Source: Acholoe squamosa | Taxonomy: Eukaryota > Annelida > Polychaeta > Phyllodocida > Polynoidae | Direction: 5' to 3' | Assembly: GCA_949317995.1 (NCBI GenBank) | Contig: OX439052.1 | Coordinates: 39,558,432 to 39,622,431 of the forward strand | Length of the DNA stretch: 64,000 nt | In this document: in pieces, positions 1-10,106 of the stretch | How the letters are laid out: every line of letters begins with the position of its first letter | Position numbering within the stretch: the first letter of the stretch is position 1 | Position numbers and translations under genes: made by a program | The notes under the pieces: generated by a model | The model's database searches: none | Seen by the model: the letters and a program-made list of their open reading frames with translations, nothing else | What the model was told of the DNA's origin: nothing

Positions 1-228
1 AATCATGGTTCTAACCCCTTTCTGAGTTCTATGAGAAGTGAGGGATACAATCATGGTTCTAACCCTTTTCTGAGTTCTATGAGAAGTGAGGGATACAATC
101 ATGATTCTAACCCCTTTCTGAGTTCTATGAGAAGTGAGGGATACAATCACGGTTCTAACCCCTTTCTGAGTTCTATGAGAAGTGAGGGATACAATCATGG
201 TTCTAACCCCTCTCAGAGTTCTACAGGG
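1..228. repeat. 48-bp minisatellite
   Basis: About 4.7 head-to-tail copies of a 48-bp unit, each with the core GAGAAGTGAGGGATACAATC and differing by single bases. Because 48 is a multiple of three, the array stays open as a 16-residue peptide repeat. I see no start context, domain or neighbouring exon, so I treat it as non-coding. It may continue left of the window. Confidence 0.9.
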
Positions 229-239
229 TTATTAATATG

Positions 240-240
<1 letters not shown>

Positions 241-293
<53 letters not shown>
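241..293. repeat. (TA)n microsatellite
   Basis: An uninterrupted run of about 26 TA dinucleotides directly after the 48-bp minisatellite. Confidence 0.95.
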
Positions 294-295
<2 letters not shown>

Positions 296-301
296 TATAT
301 A

Positions 302-981
302 CTAGATCAATAGCCCTGCTGGGCAAGATTCTATCCTATTCTTTAGAAGTAATGGTTGTTTGACACGGGGTATTTGTAGTGTTGAGCAGTTACCGCTTGA
401 ATGGGCCCTCAAATTTTTGAAGTGCCCTTTTATAGCAAATAGCATGTGACCTGGTAGTAACTGGGTCAGTGTGATATTAAATAGAGTGGATATTAAATAG
501 AGGAACTGGGCGGTTTCACCTGTGGGGATCTTCAGACTGCATTGAAATAAAATTATTCTTGTCAGTTTAAACAGTGTTAAATTGATAAAAATAATTTGAG
601 CAGTACCACCAGCCGAGGGATGGTGGGTGGGTAATTTTTGACTTGGCACAATGTGTGTACCGGTGTTAAAAAAGAAACTGTGTATTTTAATGACATCCAT
701 ATGTTGACTTGGTCAACCTGGGTGTTAGAAAAATTCACAAATAATTTTTTACTTAGAATAAAAATTAATTTATAAAATTCTAAATGGGGTTTTAGAATTT
801 TTTCTGGCAGGTCTATAATTTTTCAAAGTGAAAAAAAAATCTTATTCATGCTAAAATCCAAGTCTAATGATGGAAATGGTGCTATTTTTACCTTAGGTCC
901 TTTACCAAGTAATATCCTGTTTGGGAAATTGGGTTAGTTGTACGTGACAATAACCCAGTTGGGGACCAGTTCAGGTGTCAT
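302..981. other. No gene seen; 3' flank of Penelope-like element
   Basis: AT-rich sequence without recognisable coding potential. Because the element to the right is on the minus strand, part of this stretch is probably its 3' untranslated region, but I cannot place the end. Confidence 0.5.
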
Positions 982-1461
982 CTAGTGAACCAAAGGGTCA
1001 CTCACATTCATGCCTGTGGGGACATTTGTATGGAGTCTCTGGATCCAATTATATTCAATTATGTTCCTTAGGTGTTTGGCCCTAGTGGATTTTGAATGTG
1101 CATGGATAACGTCTACCACATGGATGGTCAAATCCCTGTGTTTGTATTCTTGTCCACGACTGTAGCAGGAATTCATGTGACGTGAGACCTCACTTTTTTT
1201 TAATTCTTTACGTCGGATTTTTCCATAGTGGTCAGAAAATCTCGTTTTTATGGCATTCTCGGTTTGGCCGACATATTGTATGCCACATAATTTACAGGTG
1301 ATGCAATAAATCAAATTTGTGCTGGAGCAACACACATTGTATTTACTGGTGTATTCCCTGCCTGTGACAGTGCACTTTATTTTGCCGCTTTTGTCCAATT
1401 GGGGACAATAGTTGCATTTAGGCCAGGAAAGACACCTGTTTTTGTTTGGCTTTGGAGTCAA
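982..1461 (-). pseudogene. Penelope-like element GIY-YIG endonuclease domain
   Basis: 159 residues. A Cys-rich linker (C16xxC19, then C44C45) precedes a GIY-YIG nuclease core. The first strand is IYCITC at residues 51-56 and the second IQYVGQT at 61-67, followed by the conserved Arg in TRFSDH and a later Glu in NIIEYNW. In this family the domain nicks target DNA to prime reverse transcription. The domain itself looks intact, but it is the 3' end of a broken element: a frame break separates it from the RT fragment at 1715-2195. Confidence 0.88.
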
Positions 1462-1714
1462 GGGCTCTTCAGGTGGTAATTTTGATTTTACAACATATCT
1501 TTCAGGCTTTTAGGGTGTCTATGTGACATCCTGAAGCCATCTTGGAAGATATCTCTCGTGCTGCATGATTTTCCTAGGAGGTCCCAGTTTTTTTTGCAAT
1601 ACGATTTATACCATTAAATCGAGGGATGGAAGTGGAGACTAAGAAACTAGCTTTCATTTTCTCCTTTTCTATGGATTTTATGGATTTTGTCCTCAAAAGA
1701 TCCATGCGGATCTT

Positions 1715-2195
1715 TTAACTGGCTTTAAGAAAGCATTGTGAGATGAAGGCTGAGGGGTATCCACGTCTGACAAAATGTTTGACTCGATTGATACAGTGTT
1801 CTAAGAACTTAGTGTCATCAGAACAGATGCGTCTAATTGGTAAGAATTGACCATATGGGATACCTCCTATACTGTGACGGGTGTGGGCCGAAGTAAAGTG
1901 GAGGTAATTGGAACTGTCTGTAGGTTTGGTATACAACTCAATGGAGATATTACCTTCCCTGTCTACCTGGACAGTGGTGTCCAAAAAGTCCACCTGTGTG
2001 GTTAAAGTAACTACTGTGAGCTTGATGGAATCATGGATTCTGTTCAGGTAGAGAGTGAAGTTGTCTAATTCTTCCTGACCATGTGGCCAGATGAAGAATA
2101 TGTCATCTATAAATCTCAACCAAATCAATGGCTGTAGTCTATAGGTGTATACCTTGGATTCTTCTAGATGGGCCATAAATAAGTTAGCATATGTG
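1715..2195 (-). pseudogene. Penelope-like RT, C-terminal half
   Basis: Carries RT motif C as RFIDDIFFIW (both catalytic Asp present), then VDFLDTTVQVD and YTKPTDSSNYLHFTSAH, which are typical of Penelope-like RTs. It joins the N-terminal half at 2962-4255, but a 766-bp insertion with inverted ends lies exactly between YANLFMAH here and GTRVAPT there. The fragment ends with a frame break before the endonuclease. Confidence 0.88.
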
Positions 2196-2234
2196 CAGGT
2201 TTGGTAAAAGCTTACTTTTTCACGTAACATGCAT

Positions 2235-2310
2235 AATCTAGCACCTACTGCAAAAAAATGGCAGTAGGTGATCTACACCTACTGCCATTTTTAGCAGTAG
2301 GTGCTAGATT
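2235..2310. repeat. 76-bp near-perfect hairpin inside the insertion
   Basis: AATCTAGCACCTACTGC at the left is mirrored by GCAGTAGGTGCTAGATT at the right. An inner pair, AATGGCAGTAGGTG and CACCTACTGCCATT, closes on a short ATCTA loop. It lies about 40 bp inside the left end of the 766-bp insertion. Confidence 0.85.
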
Positions 2311-2695
2311 CTGCAGTAGGCATTTTAAATTGCTATTTATATGAACTTATATTAAAAACAACATTTTAGAAGCATGTGTATTCTGAAGATCATTCATAGA
2401 CCTACATATTTTTGTACATTTCATTCATTATGATATCTATCATTACTCTATAAATTCAGTTTTTGTGATCGAAATCTGGGTAAGTTTTGGTGATTCAAAA
2501 GTGTAGGCAATTTGTGGTGTCTTAATCATAATTTGTGGTCAAATTTGAGAGTAATATGTGCAAGCTCATTATCCTATCTACACCCATACAGGTTCTCAGG
2601 TATCTAACTCGGTGCATTAGCAAGAAAATCTCAATCATTTGATTTAAACATCAATTAATAATCAATAATTTTCATATCATCTGCTAAATATAGGG

Positions 2696-2906
2696 GCATA
2701 CACCATATTTGGCAGTACCTGCTATATCTAGGGTACATGCCATATTTTGCAAGGAAGACCTACTGTGTGTAGGGACATATGCCATATTTGGCAGTACCTG
2801 CCATATCTAAGATACATGCCATATTTTGCAATGGAAACCTGCTGTATTTTGGTATATACGCCATATTTGGCAGTACCTGCTATATCTAGGGCACGTGCCA
2901 TATTCC
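2696..2906. repeat. About 86-bp tandem repeat, 2.5 copies
   Basis: The motif GCCATATTTGGCAGTACCTG followed by CTATATCTAGGG recurs around 2704, 2788 and 2860 with moderate divergence. It forms the subterminal right part of the 766-bp insertion. Confidence 0.75.
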
Positions 2907-2961
2907 ACAGGTACTGCAAAATATCACAGAGCTGCAAAAATTCATGGATTGACCTAACCTG

Positions 2962-4255
2962 ATGTGGGTGCTACTCTGGTGCCCATAGCAGTACCTCCTG
3001 TTTGGAGGTAATGTTTACCATTGAAGTCAAAGTTGTTTTTTGTGAGTACTATCCACAATAGAGTGTAGATGGCCTCATTTGATAACTCTCCTGTCGGAGT
3101 ATTTCTATTGTGGTACAGGTACTTGTAAATAGACATGGCTCCTTCTCGGTTTGGTATATTGGTGTACAAAGAAGTGAGGGTACCTAAAATACAACCCCTA
3201 GGTAATGTGCCCAGATTTTGCAATTTGAGTAGTAAGTCAGTGGTAACCCGTAAATAAGACTTTGTCATTGGTAGAAATGGTCTTAAATAGTAATCAACCA
3301 AACGGGATATTTTCTCAGTGGGACATCCATTTGCTGATACAATGGGGTGACCAGGTGGTGGTGACTTACCTTTGTGTATCTTTGGTAAAAGATACAGTTG
3401 AGCCGTTCTGGGTCTTGAAGTCTTGAGCTTTGCCGAGAATGGCTTCGTCATTTTTTTAAGCTTAAGTAGCCTATCGATATGATCATTTATATAGTCATTA
3501 TGAATCATTGTTAGGTCTTCAGGGAGTTGACATACTCCTTCTGTTATATAATCTGATCTGTCTTGTATGACTATTGCCCTGCCCTTGTCAGCTGGTTTAA
3601 TGACTATCTTGCAATTTTTTATTAAGTTTTTAAGGTAGGATTTTTCTTGTTTGCATATGTTATGCTTAGAAGGTGATTTTACAATTAGATTGTTAAGATC
3701 GGTTTCATTGGCAAGGATATATGCTTGTAAAGGGACAGGGATGGCACCCGGGTGCCATGTGGTGTCGCGTTTAATAACTTTGGATCTATCAATGCGGTCC
3801 AAAAGTGAACTGTCTTTGTTAGAATCAGGTGAGTTATTCAGGAGTGATGATGAGTTACAATCTACCCAGGTTGGTTGTAAGTCAGTGTTAAGAGGATTAA
3901 AAAAGGCTTTAATTTTTAACCTGCGATGGAATTCATCCATATCTCTGCGGAGATTTCCCATGTCGGGTTCACCTGGTGTGGGGCAGAAATTTAAACCTTT
4001 CTCTAACAGTGACAGTTCACTTTTGTTTAAAGAATGGCTGGATAAATTTACAACTGAGTTAGTTTCAATTGAACTGATGTCACAAATTTTATTTTTATAA
4101 TCAACAATAGGGTCAATCATAGAATTATTATTATTGGCAGTGACATTTTTGGAATGAGACATAACAATTTTTGAACTAGAGTCAATTTGTAAATTGTAAC
4201 ATTCAAGTGAATCAACAAGTTTGGTTGAGTCCGAGTAACAAGTGGCAGCCAGCAC
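2962..4255 (-). pseudogene. Penelope-like RT, N-terminal half
   Basis: Up to the insertion point this is about 430 residues. Seen motifs: LSLLEKGLNFCPTP (81-94), KPADKGRAIVI (220-230), LYLLPKIHKG (287-296), PIVSANG (304-310), SLYTNIPNREG (362-372) and GGTAMGTRVAP (420-430). At motif A the text reads ILGTLTSLYTNIP. The Asp normally found just before SLYTNI in this family (consensus LDVxSLYTNI) is absent, as if two codons were deleted, so the enzyme should be inactive. The chosen limits are the insertion duplication at one end and the first Met after a stop at the other. Confidence 0.88.
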
Positions 4256-4296
4256 TGCAACGTTAACAATGGGTTTGGCGGAGTGAGGTAAACAGC

Positions 4297-4905
4297 TTAC
4301 ATCAAAGACTCCCGGATGGTTCTCCTCAGATCTGCCATGGTTACGGGGCGATCTGAATCTTGGTTTTGTTGGTTCCTGGTGGGGTTCCGACCTCGGCGGC
4401 CAGGGGGGGCAGCCTGCCAGCCCCCGGAGCTGCCCTGGGCATTGGTGCCTTGGGCACTTTGCGGCTGCTGAAAACTCGTCAGGGTGAGGGGTGAGGGGGA
4501 TCTAGCTTGGGTCCCATTGGTGAGTGGGGATCTAGATCTAGAGGGGTTTGGTCCCTTGTTACCTTTACCTTTACCTTTGGCCTTTTTTCCCTTGCCCTGG
4601 GGCTTGGATTTGGGTGATAGGGTCGGTTGGCGGGTTTGTGGGCAGGTTCCTTGACTAAGGGGGGGGGAAACCCGGGTCCAGCCACTCGTCCAGGGCTTGC
4701 TCATCCCAAGATGAGCAACCTGGTTCTGGTTCAGTGGGATGGGCCTGTGGGCGACTTCTAGCTCTGGGCCATGCCACTGTGGGGTTGGTGAATCAGGGGG
4801 GGGTGGAGGGGGTGCACCAGTGGTGGAGTTAGTGGATATAGAGGTGGTGGTTTGGGGGGGGTGCGAGGGTGCCCCCTGAGGGTGGGGCACTTGGGGCAGA
4901 GGCAC
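4297..4905 (-). pseudogene. Proline-rich and Lys/Gly-rich N-terminal region of the Penelope-like element
   Basis: About 200 residues, low complexity. It has a proline-rich head (GAPPPPPPDSPTPQ), a basic GKGKKAKGKGKGNKG stretch at about 115-130, an Arg/Ser-rich segment and a Gln/Asn-rich tail ending TMADLRRTIRESLM. It is collinear with the downstream RT, so it is probably the linker or nucleic-acid-binding part of the same polyprotein or of an upstream ORF. No enzymatic motif. A frame break separates it from the RT. Confidence 0.6.
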
Positions 4906-5067
4906 ATGGGCCTACTGTCTGGGGACCCCTAGTGAAGCTGCTAGTTCTTGAGTGGGTTGGTGGTCAATCATAAAGGCCCTCTGGCGGCCTAGTTGTTCTA
5001 CCAATCTTTTGCGCTCTTTGAGCACAAATTCCAAGAGTTTATCACGGGCTCTCCTGGGATAACAGCT

Positions 5068-5451
5068 TTATGAGACAGTGTCAAGAAGTGTATTCCTTGT
5101 TTCTCTGTCAGTTTCAGCACGGAGGCGGAGCTGTTCCACCATGGCGAGTTGAATTCGGCCAGCTGCTTTGTGTAAAATCATGCCAACCTCAGAGTTGAGG
5201 GCGGCATTGGCACTGGCACTGAGGTAGTTGGGCAGAGCGGCTTCTCCCAATGCCCAGGGGGTGTAGATGACATCCCTGGTGATTGCCTCTAACCAGTCAG
5301 CGCGTTCTGTGCATCTGGCATGCCACAGAGTGCAGTTCCTGGCTTGGCGCCTCACCCTCTCGGCACCCTCTGACATTGTCAAGCGACGTTGTGTCGACGA
5401 CTGCAGTGGCGCCACCTGGGTGGTGGAAAAAAACAGTTCTAATGTTTTCAC
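5068..5451 (-). pseudogene. Upstream ORF fragment of the Penelope-like element
   Basis: 127 residues, helical and Ala/Arg/Glu-rich. The likely start is the internal Met of MSEGAERVRRQARN rather than the first Met. It has no recognised domain. Past the stop, the minus strand still codes plausibly (KLLEFVLKERKRLVEQLGRQ in another frame) into the proline-rich region at 4297-4905, so both may once have formed one ORF1-like protein. I cannot name its function. Confidence 0.5.
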
Positions 5452-5524
5452 TGTTTAAATACTTACCCAGAGGGGGTTCTTTTTAGTATACCCGCTCTAT
5501 TCAAATTATCATTTTTGTTTGTGT

Positions 5525-6345
5525 TGAGGACTGATGCAGTCCCTGTTAGTAAACAAGATGCATTTGAATGGCAAGACTGCTTGCCAGCACTTCAATGGAG
5601 AATCATACCGACCCTAAGGAATTGATACATATACTTCCAGATGGTTGGCATGATGCTCCAATGAGGCAAGCAGTCTCATGAGCACTTAATTGGTGCATTA
5701 AGACGACCAGTGGGATAATGCACTCCTGCATCAGCAGCCTTTAAAGGGTTAATTGACAATAGCGCATTGAGGCATCATGGCCTTTGGTCATCATGATGCA
5801 CGAATGCAGCCTTAATGAGGGATGGGTTGCCAAAAGTCCTTGGAGTTAGTCGCACATGTTTTTGTAGAAATGGGAAAATTCATCTGTAGCCATATTATGA
5901 TGCTGACTGTAGAGAACCACCTCTACTGCAAACGAATCATTTTCCATTATCTCAATTGTCACCTTCTGGTACTTAGAAAGCCCCAGAAGTGGCTATTGAG
6001 GCACTGCCTACATTTTATGCATCATGCTGACCCTCCTGGAGAGTCCCAAAGGGTTCTCATGATACACCATTGAGCCTCACCACCTCTCCATTGGTGTCCT
6101 CTTCCTGACTGATGGGCATGATGCACTCACTAGTGGTCTTCAAGGGTAAACCCTCATGCAGTCCATAAGAGCGGCTGATGCATTAATACATCACGCCCTT
6201 TGGTCATCATGGTGCATAGTAGCAGCCCTGCCGAGTAACTCATGAGGGGGCAACACAAGCAATATGCCAACCCTGCTGGGTTAATACATTCCCAGAGGGT
6301 TGGCATGATGCATGCACCAGTAAAGAGCTGGCAAGCAGACTCAGC
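5525..6345. repeat. Degenerate copies of a dispersed repeat ('R1')
   Basis: Non-coding. Two blocks (about 5525-5830 and 6085-6345) share recurring pieces with 8380-8700, 9600-9910 and 14440-14560: 'ccaaccctctgggag', 'catgatgctccaatga', 'gcacttcattggtgcat' and 'ctcctgcatcagcagcc'. Parts are mutually inverted, giving imperfect dyads. Probably a short non-autonomous element; the ends are not defined. Confidence 0.55.
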
Positions 6346-6416
6346 AATAATTCATTGTTGCAATGTTCTCATTAAAACTCACAGAAATGTTCATTTCTCT
6401 TAATTTACTGGGCTTC

Positions 6417-7270
6417 TTATGGAAATAAGGGAGAATATCTTGACAGAATGCCTCTACAGGAAAGACATGTTAAAACACTATTAACAGCCACCTTGAGAAA
6501 AACATAATGTTTGTAGTATTTCCTGAAGAGTTCACTTGCATCAGCCATGAGAGCTAATGGAATGAAATAAACATCAGCAAGGTTATAGTGAAAGGGATCT
6601 TGAAGGCCAGTCATGTTCTGTAAAGACCAAGTACAACGGTTACTGAGACTCTCAAGTGGCTCTTTTTTGTCTTCATTCCGGACATTACCAATTTCCTGTA
6701 TGCATCGTGGAAAGTGAGCCCACTTTTTGCATTTATAAGTAGGTTGTGCAACACTGCAGGCCTTTGGTAAATGATGTGGAACTGCTGGCACAGACATTGG
6801 CAATTTTCCCATAATATGCACTGGAACTAAGATATCATCAGCGATGAATAAAAATCCAGCTGCCTTGATTCCAAGTAAATGGACATAATGGGTACAAATA
6901 TAATTATGAAATCCTCCTGCACTAGATTCATATATTATTCTTGTCACATTCCATTTCTTTAACTCTTGGTATTCTTTGGCATCACCAGTGCAGTAAATAA
7001 TATTTGGAAAGAAAGGGCGATATAAGACTTCAATCACCAGTATAAGATTATACATTGGAAAGTTATATATAATAACCAATGCTATTGACTTGTATTGAAT
7101 CCATGGTTTGTCAAGTTCAATATTTGTATCATAAGCATGACATATATCTTTGTGTAAGGAAACTATGTTTTCTAGATTTGCAAAAGGTTCAGGACTTGTT
7201 GCTTCTGAAAATGACTTCATGGCAACTGCGCTCGTGAACGTCACCCATAACGTTGTCCTCTCCCAGATGG
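6417..7270 (-). pseudogene. Main exon, diverged and 3'-truncated copy of an uncharacterised metazoan gene
   Basis: Paralogue of the exon at 12,102-13,127, about 80% similar by eye. A splice acceptor TTTGTTTCCACAG ends at 7271 on the minus strand, and coding starts with VAIWERTTLW. Shared blocks include PWIQYKSIALVIIYNFPMY, VEVLYRPFFPNIIYC-like text, GFLFIADDILVPV, HFPRCIQEIGNVRNE and LADVYFIPLALMADASELF. Near the C-terminus about 190 bp present in the other copy are missing (after VLTCLSC), so the end of this protein is lost. The ADD triplet resembles the acidic motif of Golgi glycosyltransferases, and the LVIIYNFPMY block vaguely recalls STELLO/DUF288-type proteins. That is a weak inference. 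Confidence 0.6.
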
Positions 7271-7461
7271 CAACTGTGGAAACAAAATAGAAATATTCCA
7301 AATTTATGATAAACAATTTGATAGTGTACATTGATTATAAATATGATGCATTCATGACATTGAAGTCACCAAAATGACATAACATATTAGTTTTCTTTTG
7401 TGATAAGTTCTAAAGGAATGTTTTGAAAATAAGAGATCCCATAATGTAGAATACTTGCCAA

Positions 7462-7483
7462 CAGTGCACTATGATGATGATGC

Positions 7484-7538
<55 letters not shown>
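7462..7538. repeat. GCT/GAT trinucleotide microsatellite
   Basis: A block of ATGATGATG, then seven GCT/CTG units, then about ten GATs. It lies in non-coding sequence upstream (on the minus strand) of the truncated paralogue. Confidence 0.9.
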
Positions 7539-7677
7539 AAAGGAAATGAGCTTTGGGGACCTTGGATAAGATGATATGGACTGAAATCTTAGGCCTGTAT
7601 CAAGCCCATCATCATTTATAAGCTTTGGATATCATGCCAAAAATGATGACATTTCACTGGGATCATTGTATACAAAT

Positions 7678-8883
7678 GTCACTGGGATCATTGTATACAA
7701 ATTAGAGGCACAGAGTTGATCATAATGGATATCAATATTGATCTTTGATGCTTCAAATCCCATTCACAGAATATGAATTGACCTTATTATGAGAGGTATA
7801 GTGAAAAAGTGTAATTAAAAGTCTCCAAAAGCCAAAAGGAATGATAAACATGCTATGACCTTGTTCATAAGTGTACTACACTCCTATAATGCACTCAAGG
7901 TCACTTCCATTGTGTGGCAGTGCATGTGCTGAACCTTTTATAAGGATAGATAGAAAAAGTGCATACTCACAGTTAGTGGTGCCTATATATAGCAAACACT
8001 GACATACAGCACAAAACTCATATTGTTGCAAAATAACCTCTGGGTCCATTCACCCAAAGCTGATCTTTTATGTCAGAAGTAAATAAAAAATGAACATATA
8101 TGATGCTTTAAAGCACACTAAAAATGCTTCCTGCCTGCGATGGTTCATGAGAGTGGTTTAGAGATAACCAATGTTGCAGTATGCATCCTCAAGTACTGTT
8201 TGTCATTGCTTTATTTATAAACAATATGTCACCTACTGAGCAAGAGGCACTTTTGCTGACGGGGGGGGGGAGGATGGTGGTGTCCAATGCTGTAACGATG
8301 ACAGTCTCACACATTTTTAATGTATGTGGTGGGGGTTTGTATATTGACTATCAGTAGTCACCATGCAGAGGGTATTCACAATGACCAATGGGCCTGATGC
8401 ATTAATGCATTAGCTGACCTTCAAGGCTTAATAGTGCTATGGGGACAACAATTTTGTGTTGTGAAATGTCAATGACACTAATGAACTGTAACTTTTAACA
8501 GCGGAGTAGCTGATAGGGGGGAGGAGGGTGAAAAAGGATATAGTAACATATCATGCCAACCCTCTGGGAGCTTACGTATCAACCCTGGAGGATTGTCATG
8601 ATGCTCCAATGAAGTGCTGGTGAGCAGTCTTACCAGCACTTCATTGGTGCATCATGACGATCAATGGGCATGATGAACTCCTGCATCAGCAGCCTTTGAA
8701 AATTCAAAACAGAGTTAAAACTACTTGATGACAGATGTTCTCCTCATGTCTGGACACTGACCGAGCAGTTCACCTGATTGATTACCTACTGTCTGCTCTT
8801 GAGTGGTGCTCAACCACGAATGATAGACTATGATTTGACTTTTTGAACTTTTTCAACCCATATTGTTACATTTAGTTAACTTT
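7678..8883. repeat. Tandem duplication, copy 1 (about 1.2 kb)
   Basis: Matches 8903-10,106 at an offset of about 1225 bp with only scattered substitutions and small indels. It contains a possible first exon on the minus strand: near 7971-8060 the text ends in ACTAACT followed by the donor GTGAGTATG, aligning with the candidate exon at 13,640. It also contains one copy of the R1 hairpin (8595-8658). Confidence 0.9.
8595..8658. repeat. 64-nt hairpin of dispersed repeat R1
   Basis: The left arm GTCATGATGC, T, CCAATGAAGTGCTGGT is mirrored by ACCAGCACTTCATTGG, T, GCATCATGAC around a ten-base loop. That is 26 paired positions with one T-T mismatch. The size is like a microRNA precursor, but it sits in a repeat family, so a transposon-derived hairpin is more likely. 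Confidence 0.85.
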
Positions 8884-8902
8884 GTTTTGATGACATTTTC
8901 TT

Positions 8903-10106
8903 GTCACTGGGATCATTGTATACAAATTATAGGCACAGAGTTGACCATAATGAATATCAATATTGATCATTGATGCTTCAAATCCCATTCACAGAATATG
9001 AATTGACCTTATTATGAGAAGTATAGTGAAAAAGTGTAATTAAAAGTCTCTAATAGCCAAAAGGAATGATGAACATACTATGACCTTGTTCATAAGTGTA
9101 CTACACTCCTATAATGCACTCAGGGTCACTTCCATCGTGTGGCAGTGCATGTGCTGAACCTTTTATAAGGATAGATAGAAAAAGTGCATACTCAGTTAGT
9201 GGTGCCTATATATAGCAAGCACTGACATACAGCACAAAACTCATATTGTTGCAAAACAACCTCTGGGTCCATTCACCCAAAGCTGATCCATTATGTCAGA
9301 AGTAAATGAAAAATGAACATATATGATGCTTTGAAGCACACTAACAATGCTTCCTGCCTGCGATGGTTCATGAGAGTGGTTTAGAGATAACCAATGTTGC
9401 AGTATGCATCATCAAGTACTGTTTGTCATTGCTTTATCTATAAACAATATGTCACCTGCTGAGCAAGAGGCACTTTTGCTGACGGGGGGGGGGAGGATGG
9501 TGGTGTCCAATGCTGTAACGATGACAGTCTCACACATTTTTAATGTATGTGGCGGGGGTTTGTATATTGACTATCAGTAGTCACCATGCAGAGGGTATTC
9601 ACAATGACCAATGGGCCTGATGCATTAATGCATTAGCTGACCTTCAAGGCTTAATAGTGCTATGGGGACAACAATTTTGTGTTGTGAGAAGTCAATAACA
9701 CTAATGAACTGTAAGTTTTAACAGCGGAGTAGCTGGTAGGGGGGAGGAGGGTGAAAAAGGATATAGTAACATATCATGCCAACCCTCTGGGAGCTTACAT
9801 ATCAACCCTGGAGGATTGTCATGATGCTCCAATGAAGTGCTGGTGAGCAGCCTTGCCAGCACTTCATTGGTGCATCATGACGATCAATGGGCATGATGAA
9901 CTCCTGCATCAGCAGCCTTTGAAGATTCAAAACAGAGTTAAAACTACTTGATGACAGATGTTCTCCTCATGTCTGGACACTGACCGAGCAGTTCACCTGA
10001 TTGATTACCTACTGTCTGCTCTTGAGTGGTGCTCAACCATGAGTGATAGACTATGATTTGACTTTTTGAACTTTTTCGACCCATATTGTTACATTTAGTT
10101 AACTTT
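8903..10106. repeat. Tandem duplication, copy 2 (about 1.2 kb)
   Basis: Second copy of 7678-8883. The possible exon near 9199-9290 has lost two bases at its splice donor (the text reads catactcagttag instead of catactcacagttag), which removes the GTGAGT signal on the minus strand. It has its own R1 hairpin at 9818-9881 with extra mismatches near the loop. Confidence 0.9.
9818..9881. repeat. 64-nt hairpin, second copy
   Basis: Same arms as the hairpin at 8595-8658. The loop-proximal text is gagcagccttgcc instead of gagcagtcttacc, which weakens the top of the stem while the outer 24 pairs remain. Confidence 0.8.

Larger units (their letters stand above)
2196..2961. mobile_element. 766-bp insertion with TIRs and 5-bp TSD (MITE-like)
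   Basis: The insert starts CAGGTTTGGT and ends in the inverse complement CAGGTTAGGT. It is flanked by ATGTG at 2191-2195 and again at 2962-2966, a 5-bp target-site duplication. Removing it and one ATGTG restores RT continuity, which fixes the ends independently. It has no coding capacity, so it is a non-autonomous DNA transposon. The superfamily is not clear; a 5-bp duplication with CAG-starting ends is compatible with hAT5- or Transib-type elements, but this is inference. Confidence 0.85.
982..5451 (-). mobile_element. Penelope-like retroelement, interrupted and decayed
   Basis: On the minus strand the order is: alanine/arginine-rich ORF, proline-rich ORF, Penelope-type RT, GIY-YIG endonuclease. 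RT followed by GIY-YIG is the diagnostic layout of endonuclease-bearing Penelope-like elements. The RT has the LLxKGLxFCPTP-type N-terminal motif of the group. The element is dead: frameshifts between ORFs, a 766-bp insertion in the RT, and loss of a motif A aspartate. No terminal pseudo-LTRs could be delimited by eye. Confidence 0.9.

Noticed and set aside
31-240. Open frame over the 48-bp minisatellite
   Set aside because: The unit length divisible by three explains it; no gene context.
8595-8658. Calling the hairpin a microRNA gene
   Set aside because: It belongs to a repeat with several copies, and nothing in the sequence alone shows processing.
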